64,000 bases of DNA from Rhynchopus sp. YZ270_cl-10 (taxonomy: Eukaryota; Euglenozoa; Diplonemea; Diplonemida; Diplonemidae): positions 310,001 to 374,000 of the forward strand of contig OZ037852.1 of the NCBI GenBank assembly GCA_964035575.1, read 5' to 3'. Positions 22,920 to 32,630 of this stretch are shown here, piece after piece. The notes under the pieces are model-generated. The model searched no databases. It was not told where the DNA came from and was given only the letters and a program-made list of their open reading frames with translations. Both the position numbers and the translations under genes were made by a program. The first letter of the stretch is position 1. Each line of letters starts with the position of its first letter.

Positions 22920-24233
22920 TCAGTTCGCCCTGAGAACTGCGACTGTTGCGTCGGAGAGCTCGCGGATTTCGTCCCTGGATTCGCGTCGTGCTTGCTTTTC
23001 CTTTGGAGACATGGAGGCTCCGATGCGCAGTGGGCTGTGACTACCACCACCACCACCACCACCCCACACCGTCCGCGTCTTCCTCTGAGGCGAAGGTGTC
23101 TGCTGCACAACATGGTTGAACCGTGCGACCTGTAACTGCAGCTCCACCTTGGAGGGTGCACAGTCGCGCCCCACTATCTGAACGTTTGCGTCCCTGTTGG
23201 GACGCATGTGTCTTGGAGGGGACATGCTGTACGTCTTGTGGTCGTACCTGCTCTCCCAAGGTTCGTGCTTGGCTGCCACAGCGTCACGCATGCACGCCTG
23301 CACGGTTTCCTGCACAGCACAGATCAACTCTGGTGGTGGCAAATCATCGTCAAGGAAATCCGCGTGGAGCTCCCCAGGAGGTGGGGATTCCTCGTGGGGG
23401 GTGGGGTGGGGTGGGTTTGTGTTGGTAGGTGATGCGGCCCGTCGTGATTGTTCTAGTTCGGTTCGGAGTCGTCCGATTTCTGCGTCTTTTTGTAGTACCG
23501 CAGCCAGCGCTTGAGTTTCGGTGCCGTGCTGTTTGGACCATTCCCGTAGAGGTGATGTTGCTGTGGTGGGGGTGGGGACTTCTTTGAGCTGTGCGATTTC
23601 TGCACGGAGTCGTTCGGTCTCCTCGTGTTGTTGTTGCTGCTGCTGCAGTGCGGCGTGCTGCTGTTCGGTGGCGGCGCGGAGCTTCTTCCCGGTGATGCTG
23701 TTTTGTCGTTGGGCAGAGCGTTCTCTTCGGAGGGCTTCTGCAGAGCCTTCCTGGGTGGCCTTGAGGGAGGCTTCATGCGCTCTTGCTGCCTCGTCGTAGC
23801 GTGCCTGCAGGGCGAGCAGCTGGCGTGCTGACTCCTTCGCAGTGAGCCGCCAGTCCACACCGGTCTCGCCCATCGTGGAGGAGGCAGGGTGCGACCTCGC
23901 GTGGTCCTGTGTCCCTGCCGACACCACCTCGACCATGTCTGGGTCCTGTGAGAGAAGCTGCTCGGTCTCTCTACTGTTGCGGCTCCGCTGTGACCTCGAC
24001 ACTGCTGATGCTTGCGCTGAGGAGCGTGCAAGGACAGATATCTCAGAGGCACCACGGGAGAGGGGTTGCTGACTGTGTTGTTGGCTGTGTTGTTGGCTGT
24101 GCTGTTGGCTGTGCTGCTGCTCGGAGTGCGCATCGGACTGCGGGGTGACCGTCACCGTGCTCCGTGGCTGTGCGGTGCACGCTTGGGAAGAGGCCCTGCT
24201 GTGCCGCGAGGCCGGTGGTGGTGTGTCCGACAT
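22920..24233 (-). CDS. Coiled-coil protein with QQHS repeats, function unknown
   Basis: Single-exon gene, 437 residues from the ATG reading MSDTPPPASRHS. The frame extends upstream, but that stretch has spacer composition. Residues ~40-57 are four tandem QQHS units. Residues ~125-240 form a long Ala/Glu/Arg/Gln coiled coil with a poly-Gln block (QQQQQQQH) and a second heptad stretch near EIGRLRTELEQSRR. A Pro-rich linker, a GGGGGGGG run and a charged helix (SPKEKQARRESRDEIREL) follow. No catalytic motif, signal peptide or membrane segment is visible. It lies ~760 bp upstream of the kinase on the same strand. A cytoskeletal or scaffold role would be a guess. Confidence 0.75.
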   Translation of the reverse strand: MSDTPPPASRHSRASSQACTAQPRSTVTVTPQSDAHSEQQHSQQHSQQHSQQHSQQPLSRGASEISVLARSSAQASAVSRSQRSRNSRETEQLLSQDPDMVEVVSAGTQDHARSHPASSTMGETGVDWRLTAKESARQLLALQARYDEAARAHEASLKATQEGSAEALRRERSAQRQNSITGKKLRAATEQQHAALQQQQQQHEETERLRAEIAQLKEVPTPTTATSPLREWSKQHGTETQALAAVLQKDAEIGRLRTELEQSRRAASPTNTNPPHPTPHEESPPPGELHADFLDDDLPPPELICAVQETVQACMRDAVAAKHEPWESRYDHKTYSMSPPRHMRPNRDANVQIVGRDCAPSKVELQLQVARFNHVVQQTPSPQRKTRTVWGGGGGGGSHSPLRIGASMSPKEKQARRESRDEIRELSDATVAVLRAN

Positions 24234-26283
24234 TGTGTTGTGTGGTCGGGTCGGGTGGCCCCCTGTGTGGTGTTCTATGTATTCGACAACGTGGCTTGGA
24301 AAGTAAAAAGTAAATAACGTACAGAGTCGAAAAAAAGCAGCTCTGCAACTCTGCCGACCACACATAACATCCTGAGACAAGATGAACACAAAAGCAAATC
24401 AACCAAGCCCAGCAACGAGCAGAGGACCAATGCTGCATCGAAGACACAGCCCATGCCCCTCCACCCCACCTATATTATATTTTTATTTGCAATATAGTGC
24501 AAAAAGCAATGGAAGAAGTTTGAAGATTACAACATTTGACCACACCACAGCACATGTTGTCCCACACATGGGCAACCTCCGACCTCAGCACCAACGGAGA
24601 ATGGGTGTCCATCAACACACATGGGGCACATGCCGGCAAGAGGACAGAATCTTCAGCAATTGAAAGAACCTTTGGACAGCAGTGCTGTGAGAACAGTGTA
24701 CCTATATTGTTCTGAAGGAAGGGTGATGCTTCCAGTGAATAAAGACCCACATGGACAGCCATATCACCCGAAAAACGCACTGTTCTGAAGGCCAAAACTT
24801 CCACCTTTGAAGACATTCTGAGTGGAATAACCTCAAAACTAAAAACCCCTAACAGAACTCGTCCTGACCTCCTTGTGACCCTACTACTTCATTTGCCTCT
24901 CGAGGCGTAGCCTCGGCTTTGGGGCCAGAAAAGCCCACAAAGCCACATATTGTCACTCAGGGGGTGAGGGGGTTTGAAAATGGTTTTGTTAATGTTTTGT
25001 ACTCTTTGTTTTTGTTTCTTCTGTTTGTGTTGTTGTTGTTTTTTTCTTTTTTTTGCTTTTTTAGATCCGCGGAGGCACAGCAGAAATAAGACTCAGGGGC
25101 CCGGGTATTCTCAGCCGGACCGGGACCTGGACCTGGACCAAGGGACCGGGAACCCGGCTTATTCTCTGCTGTGGGGGGAGGGTATTTTGTATACATATAT
25201 GGGGATGCAGGCCACCTCCTCTGGTGAGTGGTAAGATTGGTACTCCCGTTCGCTGCACCCAACGCTTGGTGCACGATTGTGGAGTAGAGATCCCAAAAGG
25301 GGGCAGGGGGTGAAATATGATATGATTGGGTTAAAGTACTTCCCCGTAATTTACCGCAGTGAGTTGTGCGTCACGAGTGAACTAATCCCACGAGCGTAGC
25401 GAGTGGGGGTTCGTGAACGAGGGATCCACAAGTCACCAAGTTAAAATATAGGGAAATAATCTAACAAGAATTAGTAATTTCATTAACTGCAATTAGTGAC
25501 GAGTTAGAAAATCCTGTTGCGGGTGATTGCAGATAAATTTAAAAATAAAAATAAAAATGGCATTCATTGGTGTTCCGGAGGGGGGCGATATTGACAGGTC
25601 CTTGCGACAGAGAGGGTCCACTTTACATATACACACACCCCTTCTTTGACAAGTCCTTGACAAGTCCTTGACAAGTCCTTGACAGGGTTTCAGAACACCA
25701 TTCAACTATGCAAAAAAGAAAAAGAACTCAAAAGATGGGGGGATGTGCATCACACGAACACATCTAAAAAAAAAAAGGCAAAACTTCGAAATATGGGTTT
25801 TTGCGCTTTCGTCATCACAGATGACGAAAGCGATGAAGAAAAAATGAGTGCTGTAAACAAACGATTGATATGCGAGGATACGAATAAAAAGTAAAACAAT
25901 GAAAAACAACCTTTTCCCCCGTTTATCGCAAACTTTCTATTTCCTATTGTCAAGTAACTTGATATACAATTTAAAAAAAAAAATCGTTGACTTTTCGTTG
26001 ACCGCAAGTGTCCTCACGAACAAAAGGCATGTCCAGAAACCCCTTGACAATAAAACAAAACAATAAACAAAAAAGAGAGAGAGAAATACATATGAATCAC
26101 GCTTCAGGCGCAGTCAGCTTTGCACAATGACAAGACAAAAGTTTCTCATAAATATTTTTTTGACAAAACAATAAAATTGCCAGACTGTTCAGGTGACTTT
26201 CCCTGCAAACTCTGTGAGATGCTGCACCAAGCGCACTGCTCTTGGTTCCACGTCGCACATCTGAACACACGAACACCATTCCC
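24234..26283. other. 2-kb intergenic region with repeats
   Basis: No gene supported. It contains the first copy of a 238-bp repeat (24525-24762), a short array of an 11-bp unit (CAAGTCCTTGA, about 25637-25686) and a small hairpin CCACGAGCGTAGCGAGTGG near 25389. The rest is A/T-rich. Confidence 0.55.
24525..24762. repeat. 238-bp dispersed repeat, copy 1 (upstream of the coiled-coil gene)
   Basis: It aligns without gaps to 29962-30199, with only a scatter of substitutions. Both copies keep an uninterrupted minus-strand frame reading AVHV-LYSLEASPFLQNN. Neither has inverted ends or an obvious target duplication. It sits about 290 bp upstream of the coiled-coil gene start. Confidence 0.9.
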
Positions 26284-29200
26284 TCAGCACGCCAGTTCAG
26301 ATCCATCATCGTCCACACCATAGTTGAGCAACTCCGCAGCTTCGTGGTCCGTCTCCGCCTGGATGTGGTGTGAGTCTACTGTGGGTGGGGACGTGCCGTT
26401 CCCACGACGGCAGAAGCACAGCAGCACACCGCCCACCAGCAACACAAGCAGGGTGCCAAGGCCAAGCATCACCCACACCCACCATGATGTCCTGCTGTCG
26501 TCCTTCTCCTTCTCTGGTGCGGCAGTCGTTGGGGCGTCTGTTTCATCAAAGGCAGTTGCGTTGTTCAGTGCTGTGGGTGCGGAGGTAGGAAGTGGTGTGG
26601 GTACTACTGTTGGCTCTGCTGTCGGCACAGCTGTGGGTGTTGTGGGTACTATTGTGGGCACGGTAGTGGGTGTTGTTGTCACAGACCCGTTGCAAGAGCG
26701 CATGCTGAAGTCCGCAACAGTGCCCTGAAAGGTTGGTTTGCTCGAGTCAGTGTCGTTACCAACAAAGTTTTCCTTCCTCACCACCTTCATTGGAAGGGGA
26801 CAGCTTGAATAGGCATCAAGCACATTGTTGATGTACAACAAACACTGTCCCGTTGTGCTGTCTGCAGTGATTCCTGGGAGGATCACAGCACGAAGTGTAA
26901 CTGTTACACCATTCCAAACGGAAGATGTCGCGATACCCGACACATTCCCAGAACCCCGGCTCACACCAAAAAATATCGTGCCACCATATGCTACGGTCAT
27001 GTGCACAACATCCTCTCCGTAGTTGGAAAAGCTGAACAGACGTGCGTATTTTGAATAAGAACTTGGTGTGGTCAGGGTCATCTCAATCACGATGCCACCA
27101 CCGAATATGAGGGGAAGGTTCGGGTCGAAGTCGCTGCTTTCAGCAAAGTCCACATCGTTCTGGAGAAGACACTGTGGGGATGGCAGTGGTGTGGGCACAC
27201 TTGGAGTCACGTTGCACGCCTTCAGTGTGAAGTTTGCAACTGTGCCTTCAAAAGTTGGGTCACTCAGTTCGGAACCAATGAAGTTCGCACGACGCTCCAC
27301 GAAGGTTGGGAGGGAACAGAATGAAAACTCAGCCTCAAGCACATTGTTGATGTACAAGAAACACTGTCCCGTTGGGAGCATCACAGCACGAACTGTCACC
27401 GTTGCACCATCGTAAGTGTAATGTGATGCGAGAGTTGATGTGAAACTCACAAAGATTGTCCCAGCAGCCACGTCCAGCTTCACAACATCGTTCCCGTAGT
27501 CAGAAAAGCTGAACACATGTCCCCAGTATGAATGTTTAGGAGGTATCGTCAGCGTCATCTCAATCTCAATACCACCACCGAATGTGAGGGGAAGGTTCGG
27601 GTCGAAGTCGCTGCTTTCAGCAAAGTCCACAACGGTCCGGAGAAGACACTGTGGGGGTGGCAGTGGTGTGGGCACACTTGGAGTCACGTTGCACGCCTTC
27701 AGTGCGAAGTTTGAAACTGTGCCTTCAAAAGTATGGTGGTGGTCATACGGGTCGTAACCAATGAAGTTTGCACGACGTTCCACAAAGGTTGGGAGGGGAC
27801 AGCTTGAAGAATAGGCCTCAAGCACATTGTTGATGTACAATAAACACTGTCCCGTTGTGCTGTCTGCAGTGATTCCTGGGAGGATCACAGCACGAACTGT
27901 GAACGTCACACCTCTGTAACCATTATGAGACAACAACCCCGTCACCCGTTCATAACCCTGACTGACACCAAAATAGATGGCCCCAGGAGACAGTATCTGC
28001 ATCTCCACAACATCCTCGTCCCCGTAGTTCGAAAAGCTGAACACACGTGCCTTGTATGAAGAGGTACTTGGTGTGGTCAGGGTCATCTCAATCACGACGC
28101 CACCACCGAATATGAGGGGAAGGTTCGGGTCGAAGTCGCTGCTTTCAGCAAAGTCCACATCGTTCTCGAGAAGACACTGTGGGGATGGCAGTGGTGTGGG
28201 CACACTTGGAGTCACGTTGCACGCCTTCAATGTGAAGTTTGCAACTGTGACATTAAAGGTTGGGTCGTTGTTCAGGTCGTAGCCAATGAAGTTTGCACGA
28301 CGTTCCACAAAGGTTGGGAGGGGACAGCTTGAAGAATAGGCCTTAAGCACATTGTTGATGTACAAGAAACACTGTCCCGTTGTGCTGTCTGCAGTGATTC
28401 CTGGGAGGATCACAGCACGAACTGTGAGCATCACACCGTTGTTAAGATTAACATAACGTGAAGTGATACCCGTCACATCTGCAGAACCCCGACTGACACC
28501 AAAGAATAAGTACCCACGTAACTTTATCTGCATCTCCACAATATCCTCTCCGTAGTTGGAAAAGCTGAACACGCACGACCCCCATGACAGAGGGCTGGAT
28601 ATGGTCAGCGTCATCTCAATCACGACGCCACCACCGAATGTGAGGGGAAGGTTCGGGTCGAAGTCGCTGCTTTCAGCAAAGTCCACATCGTTCTGGAGGG
28701 GACACTGTGGGGATGGCAGTGGTGTGGGCACACTTGGAGTCACGTTGCACGCCTTCAGTGTGAAGTTTGCAACTGTGCCTTCAAAAGCAGGGGCGTAGTC
28801 AAGCAGGTCGCGACCAATGAAGTTCGCGCGACGCTCCACAAAGGTTGGGAGGGGACAGTATCCGTATGCGTTCAGTGTGCCGTTGATGTACAACAAACAC
28901 TGTCCCGTTGTGCTGTCTGCAGTGCTTCCTGGGAGGATCACAGCACGAAGTGTAAACGTCTTGCCGTTGTAAGTACTAGATGCCTTTATACCCGACACAC
29001 TCCCATACCCGCGACTGGCACCAAAGAATAAGTACCCACCCGACCCTACATTCATCTGTACAACATCCTTTCCGTAGTTGGAAAAGCTGAACACACGTGC
29101 GTCATATGTATAGGTACTTGGTGTGGTCAGGTTCATCTCAATCACGATACCACCACCGAATGTGAGGGGAAGGTTCGGGTCGAAGTCGCTGCTTTCAGCA

Positions 29201-29862
29201 AAGTCCACATCGTTCTGGAGAAGACACTGTGGGGATGGCAGCCCGGACACACTTGGAGTCACCTTGCACGCCTTCAGTGTGAAGTTTGCAACTGTGCCTT
29301 CAAAAGCTGGGTTGTCGCTCAGGTCGTGACCAATGAAGTTTGCACGACGCTCCACAAAGGTTGGGAGGGGACATTCTCCGTAGCTGCTGAGAGTGCCATT
29401 TATGTACAAGAAACACTGTCCCGTTGTGCTGTCTGCAGTGCTTCCTCGGAGGATCACAGCACGAACTCTGAACATCTTAGCGTTGTCAGTGCCGGATGCC
29501 GAGATACCGTACACACTCCCAGACCCATGACTGACACCAACGGATAAGTGACCATTCGACCGTGTGCTCAGACTTACAACATTAAATAGCACAACATACT
29601 TCATCTGCAGCTGTACAACATCCTCTCCGTAGTTGGAAAAGCTGAACACACGTGCGTATTTTATATTAGAACTTGCTGCGGTCAGCGTCATCTCAAGCAC
29701 AATGCCACCACCGAATGTGAGGGGAAGGTTCGGGTCGAAGTCGCTGCTTTCAGCAAAGTCCACAACGGTCTGGAGGGGGCAGTCAGGTTCTTCGTAGGCA
29801 ACGGAACGACTCACAGCACAAGCTAGCGTGAGCAGTGTCACAAGACGGCACATGGTTGGCAT
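26284..29862 (-). CDS. Secreted/type I membrane protein with six LamG-like (ConA-fold) repeats
   Basis: Single exon, 1192 residues. A signal peptide (CRLVTLLTLACAVSRSVA) is followed by six ~180-residue repeats. Each repeat starts with DFAESSDFDPNLPL-(T/I)FGGG, continues with a strand FSFSNYGEDVV, R-A-V-I-L-P, G-Q-C-(L/F)-L-Y-I-N, R-x-N-F-(I/V)-G and ends F-x-G-T-V-x-(N/D)-F-(T/S/A)-(L/M). This is a laminin-G-like jelly-roll plan. A Thr/Pro mucin-like stalk (TTPTTVPTIVPTTP) then leads to one transmembrane helix (WVWVMLGLGTLLVLLVGGVL), a basic stop-transfer segment and a short acidic cytosolic tail. Many N-x-S/T sites are present. Two ATGs (29862, 29853) fit; an upstream in-frame TTG is ignored. 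It is probably a cell-surface adhesin or receptor for glycans or protein, which is an inference from architecture. Confidence 0.9.
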   Translation of the reverse strand: MPTMCRLVTLLTLACAVSRSVAYEEPDCPLQTVVDFAESSDFDPNLPLTFGGGIVLEMTLTAASSNIKYARVFSFSNYGEDVVQLQMKYVVLFNVVSLSTRSNGHLSVGVSHGSGSVYGISASGTDNAKMFRVRAVILRGSTADSTTGQCFLYINGTLSSYGECPLPTFVERRANFIGHDLSDNPAFEGTVANFTLKACKVTPSVSGLPSPQCLLQNDVDFAESSDFDPNLPLTFGGGIVIEMNLTTPSTYTYDARVFSFSNYGKDVVQMNVGSGGYLFFGASRGYGSVSGIKASSTYNGKTFTLRAVILPGSTADSTTGQCLLYINGTLNAYGYCPLPTFVERRANFIGRDLLDYAPAFEGTVANFTLKACNVTPSVPTPLPSPQCPLQNDVDFAESSDFDPNLPLTFGGGVVIEMTLTISSPLSWGSCVFSFSNYGEDIVEMQIKLRGYLFFGVSRGSADVTGITSRYVNLNNGVMLTVRAVILPGITADSTTGQCFLYINNVLKAYSSSCPLPTFVERRANFIGYDLNNDPTFNVTVANFTLKACNVTPSVPTPLPSPQCLLENDVDFAESSDFDPNLPLIFGGGVVIEMTLTTPSTSSYKARVFSFSNYGDEDVVEMQILSPGAIYFGVSQGYERVTGLLSHNGYRGVTFTVRAVILPGITADSTTGQCLLYINNVLEAYSSSCPLPTFVERRANFIGYDPYDHHHTFEGTVSNFALKACNVTPSVPTPLPPPQCLLRTVVDFAESSDFDPNLPLTFGGGIEIEMTLTIPPKHSYWGHVFSFSDYGNDVVKLDVAAGTIFVSFTSTLASHYTYDGATVTVRAVMLPTGQCFLYINNVLEAEFSFCSLPTFVERRANFIGSELSDPTFEGTVANFTLKACNVTPSVPTPLPSPQCLLQNDVDFAESSDFDPNLPLIFGGGIVIEMTLTTPSSYSKYARLFSFSNYGEDVVHMTVAYGGTIFFGVSRGSGNVSGIATSSVWNGVTVTLRAVILPGITADSTTGQCLLYINNVLDAYSSCPLPMKVVRKENFVGNDTDSSKPTFQGTVADFSMRSCNGSVTTTPTTVPTIVPTTPTAVPTAEPTVVPTPLPTSAPTALNNATAFDETDAPTTAAPEKEKDDSRTSWWVWVMLGLGTLLVLLVGGVLLCFCRRGNGTSPPTVDSHHIQAETDHEAAELLNYGVDDDGSELAC

Positions 29863-30899
29863 ATATCTGTGTGTGTGGGGTGGTGGATGCAAAGTAAGAT
29901 GGTGGCAAGCCTCTCATGCTTGGTCACTTCAAAGAAAAGATCCTCAGGAACACTGAACGCAGATTACAACATTTGGCCACACCACAGCACATGTTGTCCC
30001 ACACATGGGCAACCTCCGACCTCAGCACCAACGGAGAATGGGTGTCCACCAACACACATCGGGCACATGCCGGCAAGAGGATAGAATCTTCAGCAATTGA
30101 AAGAACCTTTGGACAGCAGTGCTGTGAGAACAGTGTACCTATATTGTTCTGAAGGAAGGGTGATGCTTCCAGTGAATAAAGACTCACATGGACAGCCATG
30201 GAAAATGCAAGTACTTTTGGCGCGAATACAATGCAGTGAGTGTGTTGCTCGGGAACCCAGAGTTCCTGGTCAGAGTCACATAATCCTGAGGTGTGCGGTT
30301 CCGTACAGAGAGAATTTTGAATTCTTGGTGAGTTACGTACGTGTGTGTGATGTGGTGTGTTAGGGAGGTTCAGTGCGCAAAATCAGCTAAACCCCAATTA
30401 TGTAATAGCAATGCAGTGGTTCAAAAGAAGGGACAGTATTGACGATGTTTCTTAAAGTAATGAAGAACTTTTGGATCACAACTTTCTCCAAAAAGGCAAA
30501 AAACAACCTGAAAAATACTAATAAAGGGAAGTATTAATTGGTGTGCATGACAAGCTGGCCAAGGGAAGTTTATGGGAGTTTATATGGTGGGTTTCATGAA
30601 CTCCAATTAGTCAAACAAAAGAGCAGTGGAGGGTTGCCTGTAAGGGGCAACACAAAACAAACAGCGAACGAGAACACAATGTTGCACCAAAGATATCTCT
30701 AAATCCGAAATCCCAATCCAAAAAATTTCTTGTTTTTTGTACCGTTTTGGGCCGCTGTAATTGTGCTGTAATTGTGGTGTAATTGTGCTCAGTTATGCGT
30801 AAGTGTGTACTTGTGCTGAAATTGTGCCTAATGTAGTCACAGCTCAGGTGAGTAGGGTGCTAGTTGTGCCCAGTTGTGTCATGGGTAAAACGGTACATA
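29863..30899. other. Intergenic region with the second copy of the 238-bp repeat
   Basis: No gene seen. The 238-bp repeat occupies 29962-30199, 100 bp upstream of the LamG gene start. The remainder is unremarkable AT-rich spacer with short degenerate TGTAATTGTGCT-like repeats near 30760-30800. Confidence 0.55.
29962..30199. repeat. 238-bp dispersed repeat, copy 2 (upstream of the LamG gene)
   Basis: Gap-free match to 24525-24762. Homology stops abruptly after GGACAGCCAT at the right and at GATTACAACATTTG at the left. Confidence 0.9.
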
Positions 30900-31466
30900 T
30901 TACCCCCTTTTTTTACACCCCCGCAAAATTGAAGGCAAATGAGCGGCACCAACGACAAGCACGATCCTACGGTGCTGCTGCAGATGCTGCAGTGTTGCTG
31001 CAGTGATGTGCCGTTCTCTGTCCACCCTGCAGGCACCAGGGTGTTCATCAACTGCTGCGACACGGACACCACGCGACACACACCATGCATGCGCGTAGAG
31101 CATCTCCCCCCCTGAGAGCTGCCCCGTCCCCAGGAGGGCCTCTCTGCTGTGCGTGGCGAGCGCGACGCCTGCTGCTTCGAGGTGCCGCAGCATGACCCTA
31201 GGGGGACATCCCTTCGCTGCTGCAAGCACGCTGCTGACCGTTGCAACACTCCCAATGGAGGGCACCTCGAGCAGCACTGTGTCCGGGTCAGCTCGTTGCA
31301 GCGTGACTGCCACCATGCAGACACACGCCCGGCAGAGGTGGTGTGTCCCCACAACCGTGAGCGTAGCCTTATTCGGAGAGCTCCGTCTCCGTGTACACCG
31401 CACACCGCAGTGCTGTGTGACGTGGCGTGGCAGCCGACGTGCGCGTAAGGAAGATTTTGACGTCAT
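30900..31466 (-). CDS. Compact TraB/PrgY-like domain protein
   Basis: Single-exon frame, 188 residues from ATG 31466. Its layout matches the TraB/gumN/Tiki superfamily: an N-terminal strand with TVVGTHHLC, then PDTVLLEVP, a helix LRHLEAAGVA, the central GGEML motif (SGGEMLYAHAWC), a strand VRVAAVDEHPGACRVDRERH and a closing strand VLVVGAAHLPSIL. The paired G-x-x-H motifs (GTHH, GAAH) and GGEML are the family hallmarks and could line a metal-binding site. It ends soon after the last motif, with no transmembrane segment, so it is near minimal length. The 5' end is uncertain; a short upstream exon is possible. Cellular role is not readable. Confidence 0.7.
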   Translation of the reverse strand: MTSKSSLRARRLPRHVTQHCGVRCTRRRSSPNKATLTVVGTHHLCRACVCMVAVTLQRADPDTVLLEVPSIGSVATVSSVLAAAKGCPPRVMLRHLEAAGVALATHSREALLGTGQLSGGEMLYAHAWCVSRGVRVAAVDEHPGACRVDRERHITAATLQHLQQHRRIVLVVGAAHLPSILRGCKKRG

Positions 31467-32630
31467 TTTTGATAAAATATGGTGAAAAACGTTGCCTGCG
31501 GTTTGAAGCTTCCCCAAAAAACACTCTTTTTTGGGGGGAAATCCTCATGGGAGCTACTCCTGTGAGGTTGAGAAATGGAATGCTTTGGGGGAGGGTGGCT
31601 GCCACATCAAAGCGGAAGTAAAAGGCGTGCGAAAACCGACAAAAGGAAACGAAGGCATCAACTTGAAAAGAGATTTTCAAGAACTAGAACAACGTCAGCT
31701 GAGGCAACAGCAACAGTTGAGGGTGTGGGCAACCTCGACAAGCTCGACATTGTTGGGTTGTACAAGGCCAGCCTAGCAACTCCACGTGCCCTCACAGTAG
31801 GTCGATAATACAGCGGTCATACACCCGCAGAGACGAAGACGACGGGGCCGTGTTGCACATCCCCCAACGCTGTCACTCTAAGCCAAGAAGGTCATGTGGT
31901 CGAAGAGGGGGCTGGACGAACCGGACGTGCCCTGCTTGGGCAGGTCCAAAGTAGGGGAGAGGCACTTGTACAGGTTCTTCATCTAGTCTGGTTGTCGCAG
32001 CACGAGGTGCTGAGGAGGAGAGGTTTATGTACACTTTCGCAAGCAACCACTCAGCTGGCTGCTGACATTCGTTTTAAAATGAACAGTTTGGAGGTGAAAT
32101 GGAGAGGGGGGTGTTCATGGAGAGGGGGGTGTCGATGGAGAGGGGGGTGTCCATGGAGAGGGGGGTGTCCATGGAGAGGGGGGTGTCGATGGAGAGGGGG
32201 GTGTCCATGGAGAGGGGGGTGTCGATGGAGAGGGGGGTGTCCATGGAGAGGGGGGTGTCCATGGAGAGGGGGGTGTTCATGGAGAGGGGGGTGTCCATGG
32301 AGAGGGGGGTGTCGATGGAGAGGGGGGTGTCCATGGAGAGGGGGGTGTCGTTTTGTTTATGTCGCAAAATGCGGGCATTGTTTCTTAGGTTAATGGCAGA
32401 AACAGGGTAAAAAAGAGTTATAAAAAGCAAGGCAGCAAAAGGTAACCCCTTTCGACACAAGAAAGAGTAGTTTGAAACGCACTACGCAGCTCGTGCTCAT
32501 GCAAAGGGTGGGACGTTCGAGTGTTCCGTACCCACCAGCTCTTCTGTGTGCAATGACTCCAAAGAAAGGTTGGCAAGAGCCCAGATCGTGTTTTTCTTTG
32601 AAGTGAAATGCCCACGGAATTCCCAGTAAG
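31467..32630. other. Intergenic region with minisatellite
   Basis: No convincing gene. Plus-strand frames before the array (31575-31808, 31896-32098) have mixed composition and no recognised domain. Positions 32476-32530 match 15783-15840 (CTCGTGCTCATGCAAAGGGT), another dispersed repeat. Confidence 0.5.
32099..32350. repeat. 18-bp minisatellite, 14 copies (ATGGAGAGGGGGGTGTCC)
   Basis: Fourteen 18-bp units differ only at two bases near the end (GTCC, GTCG or GTTC before ATG). A unit of 18 keeps frame, so the plus strand reads MERGVS or WRGGCP repeats and the minus strand reads MDTPLS/IDTPLS repeats. The minus frame extends upstream through a hydrophobic signal-like stretch (PFAALLFITLFYPVSA) but has no ATG, so I do not call a gene. 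Confidence 0.95.

Noticed and set aside
32074-32460. Secreted MDTPLS-repeat protein on the minus strand
   Set aside because: No ATG in frame (it opens with TTG) and the repeat is equally open on the other strand; kept only as a finding.
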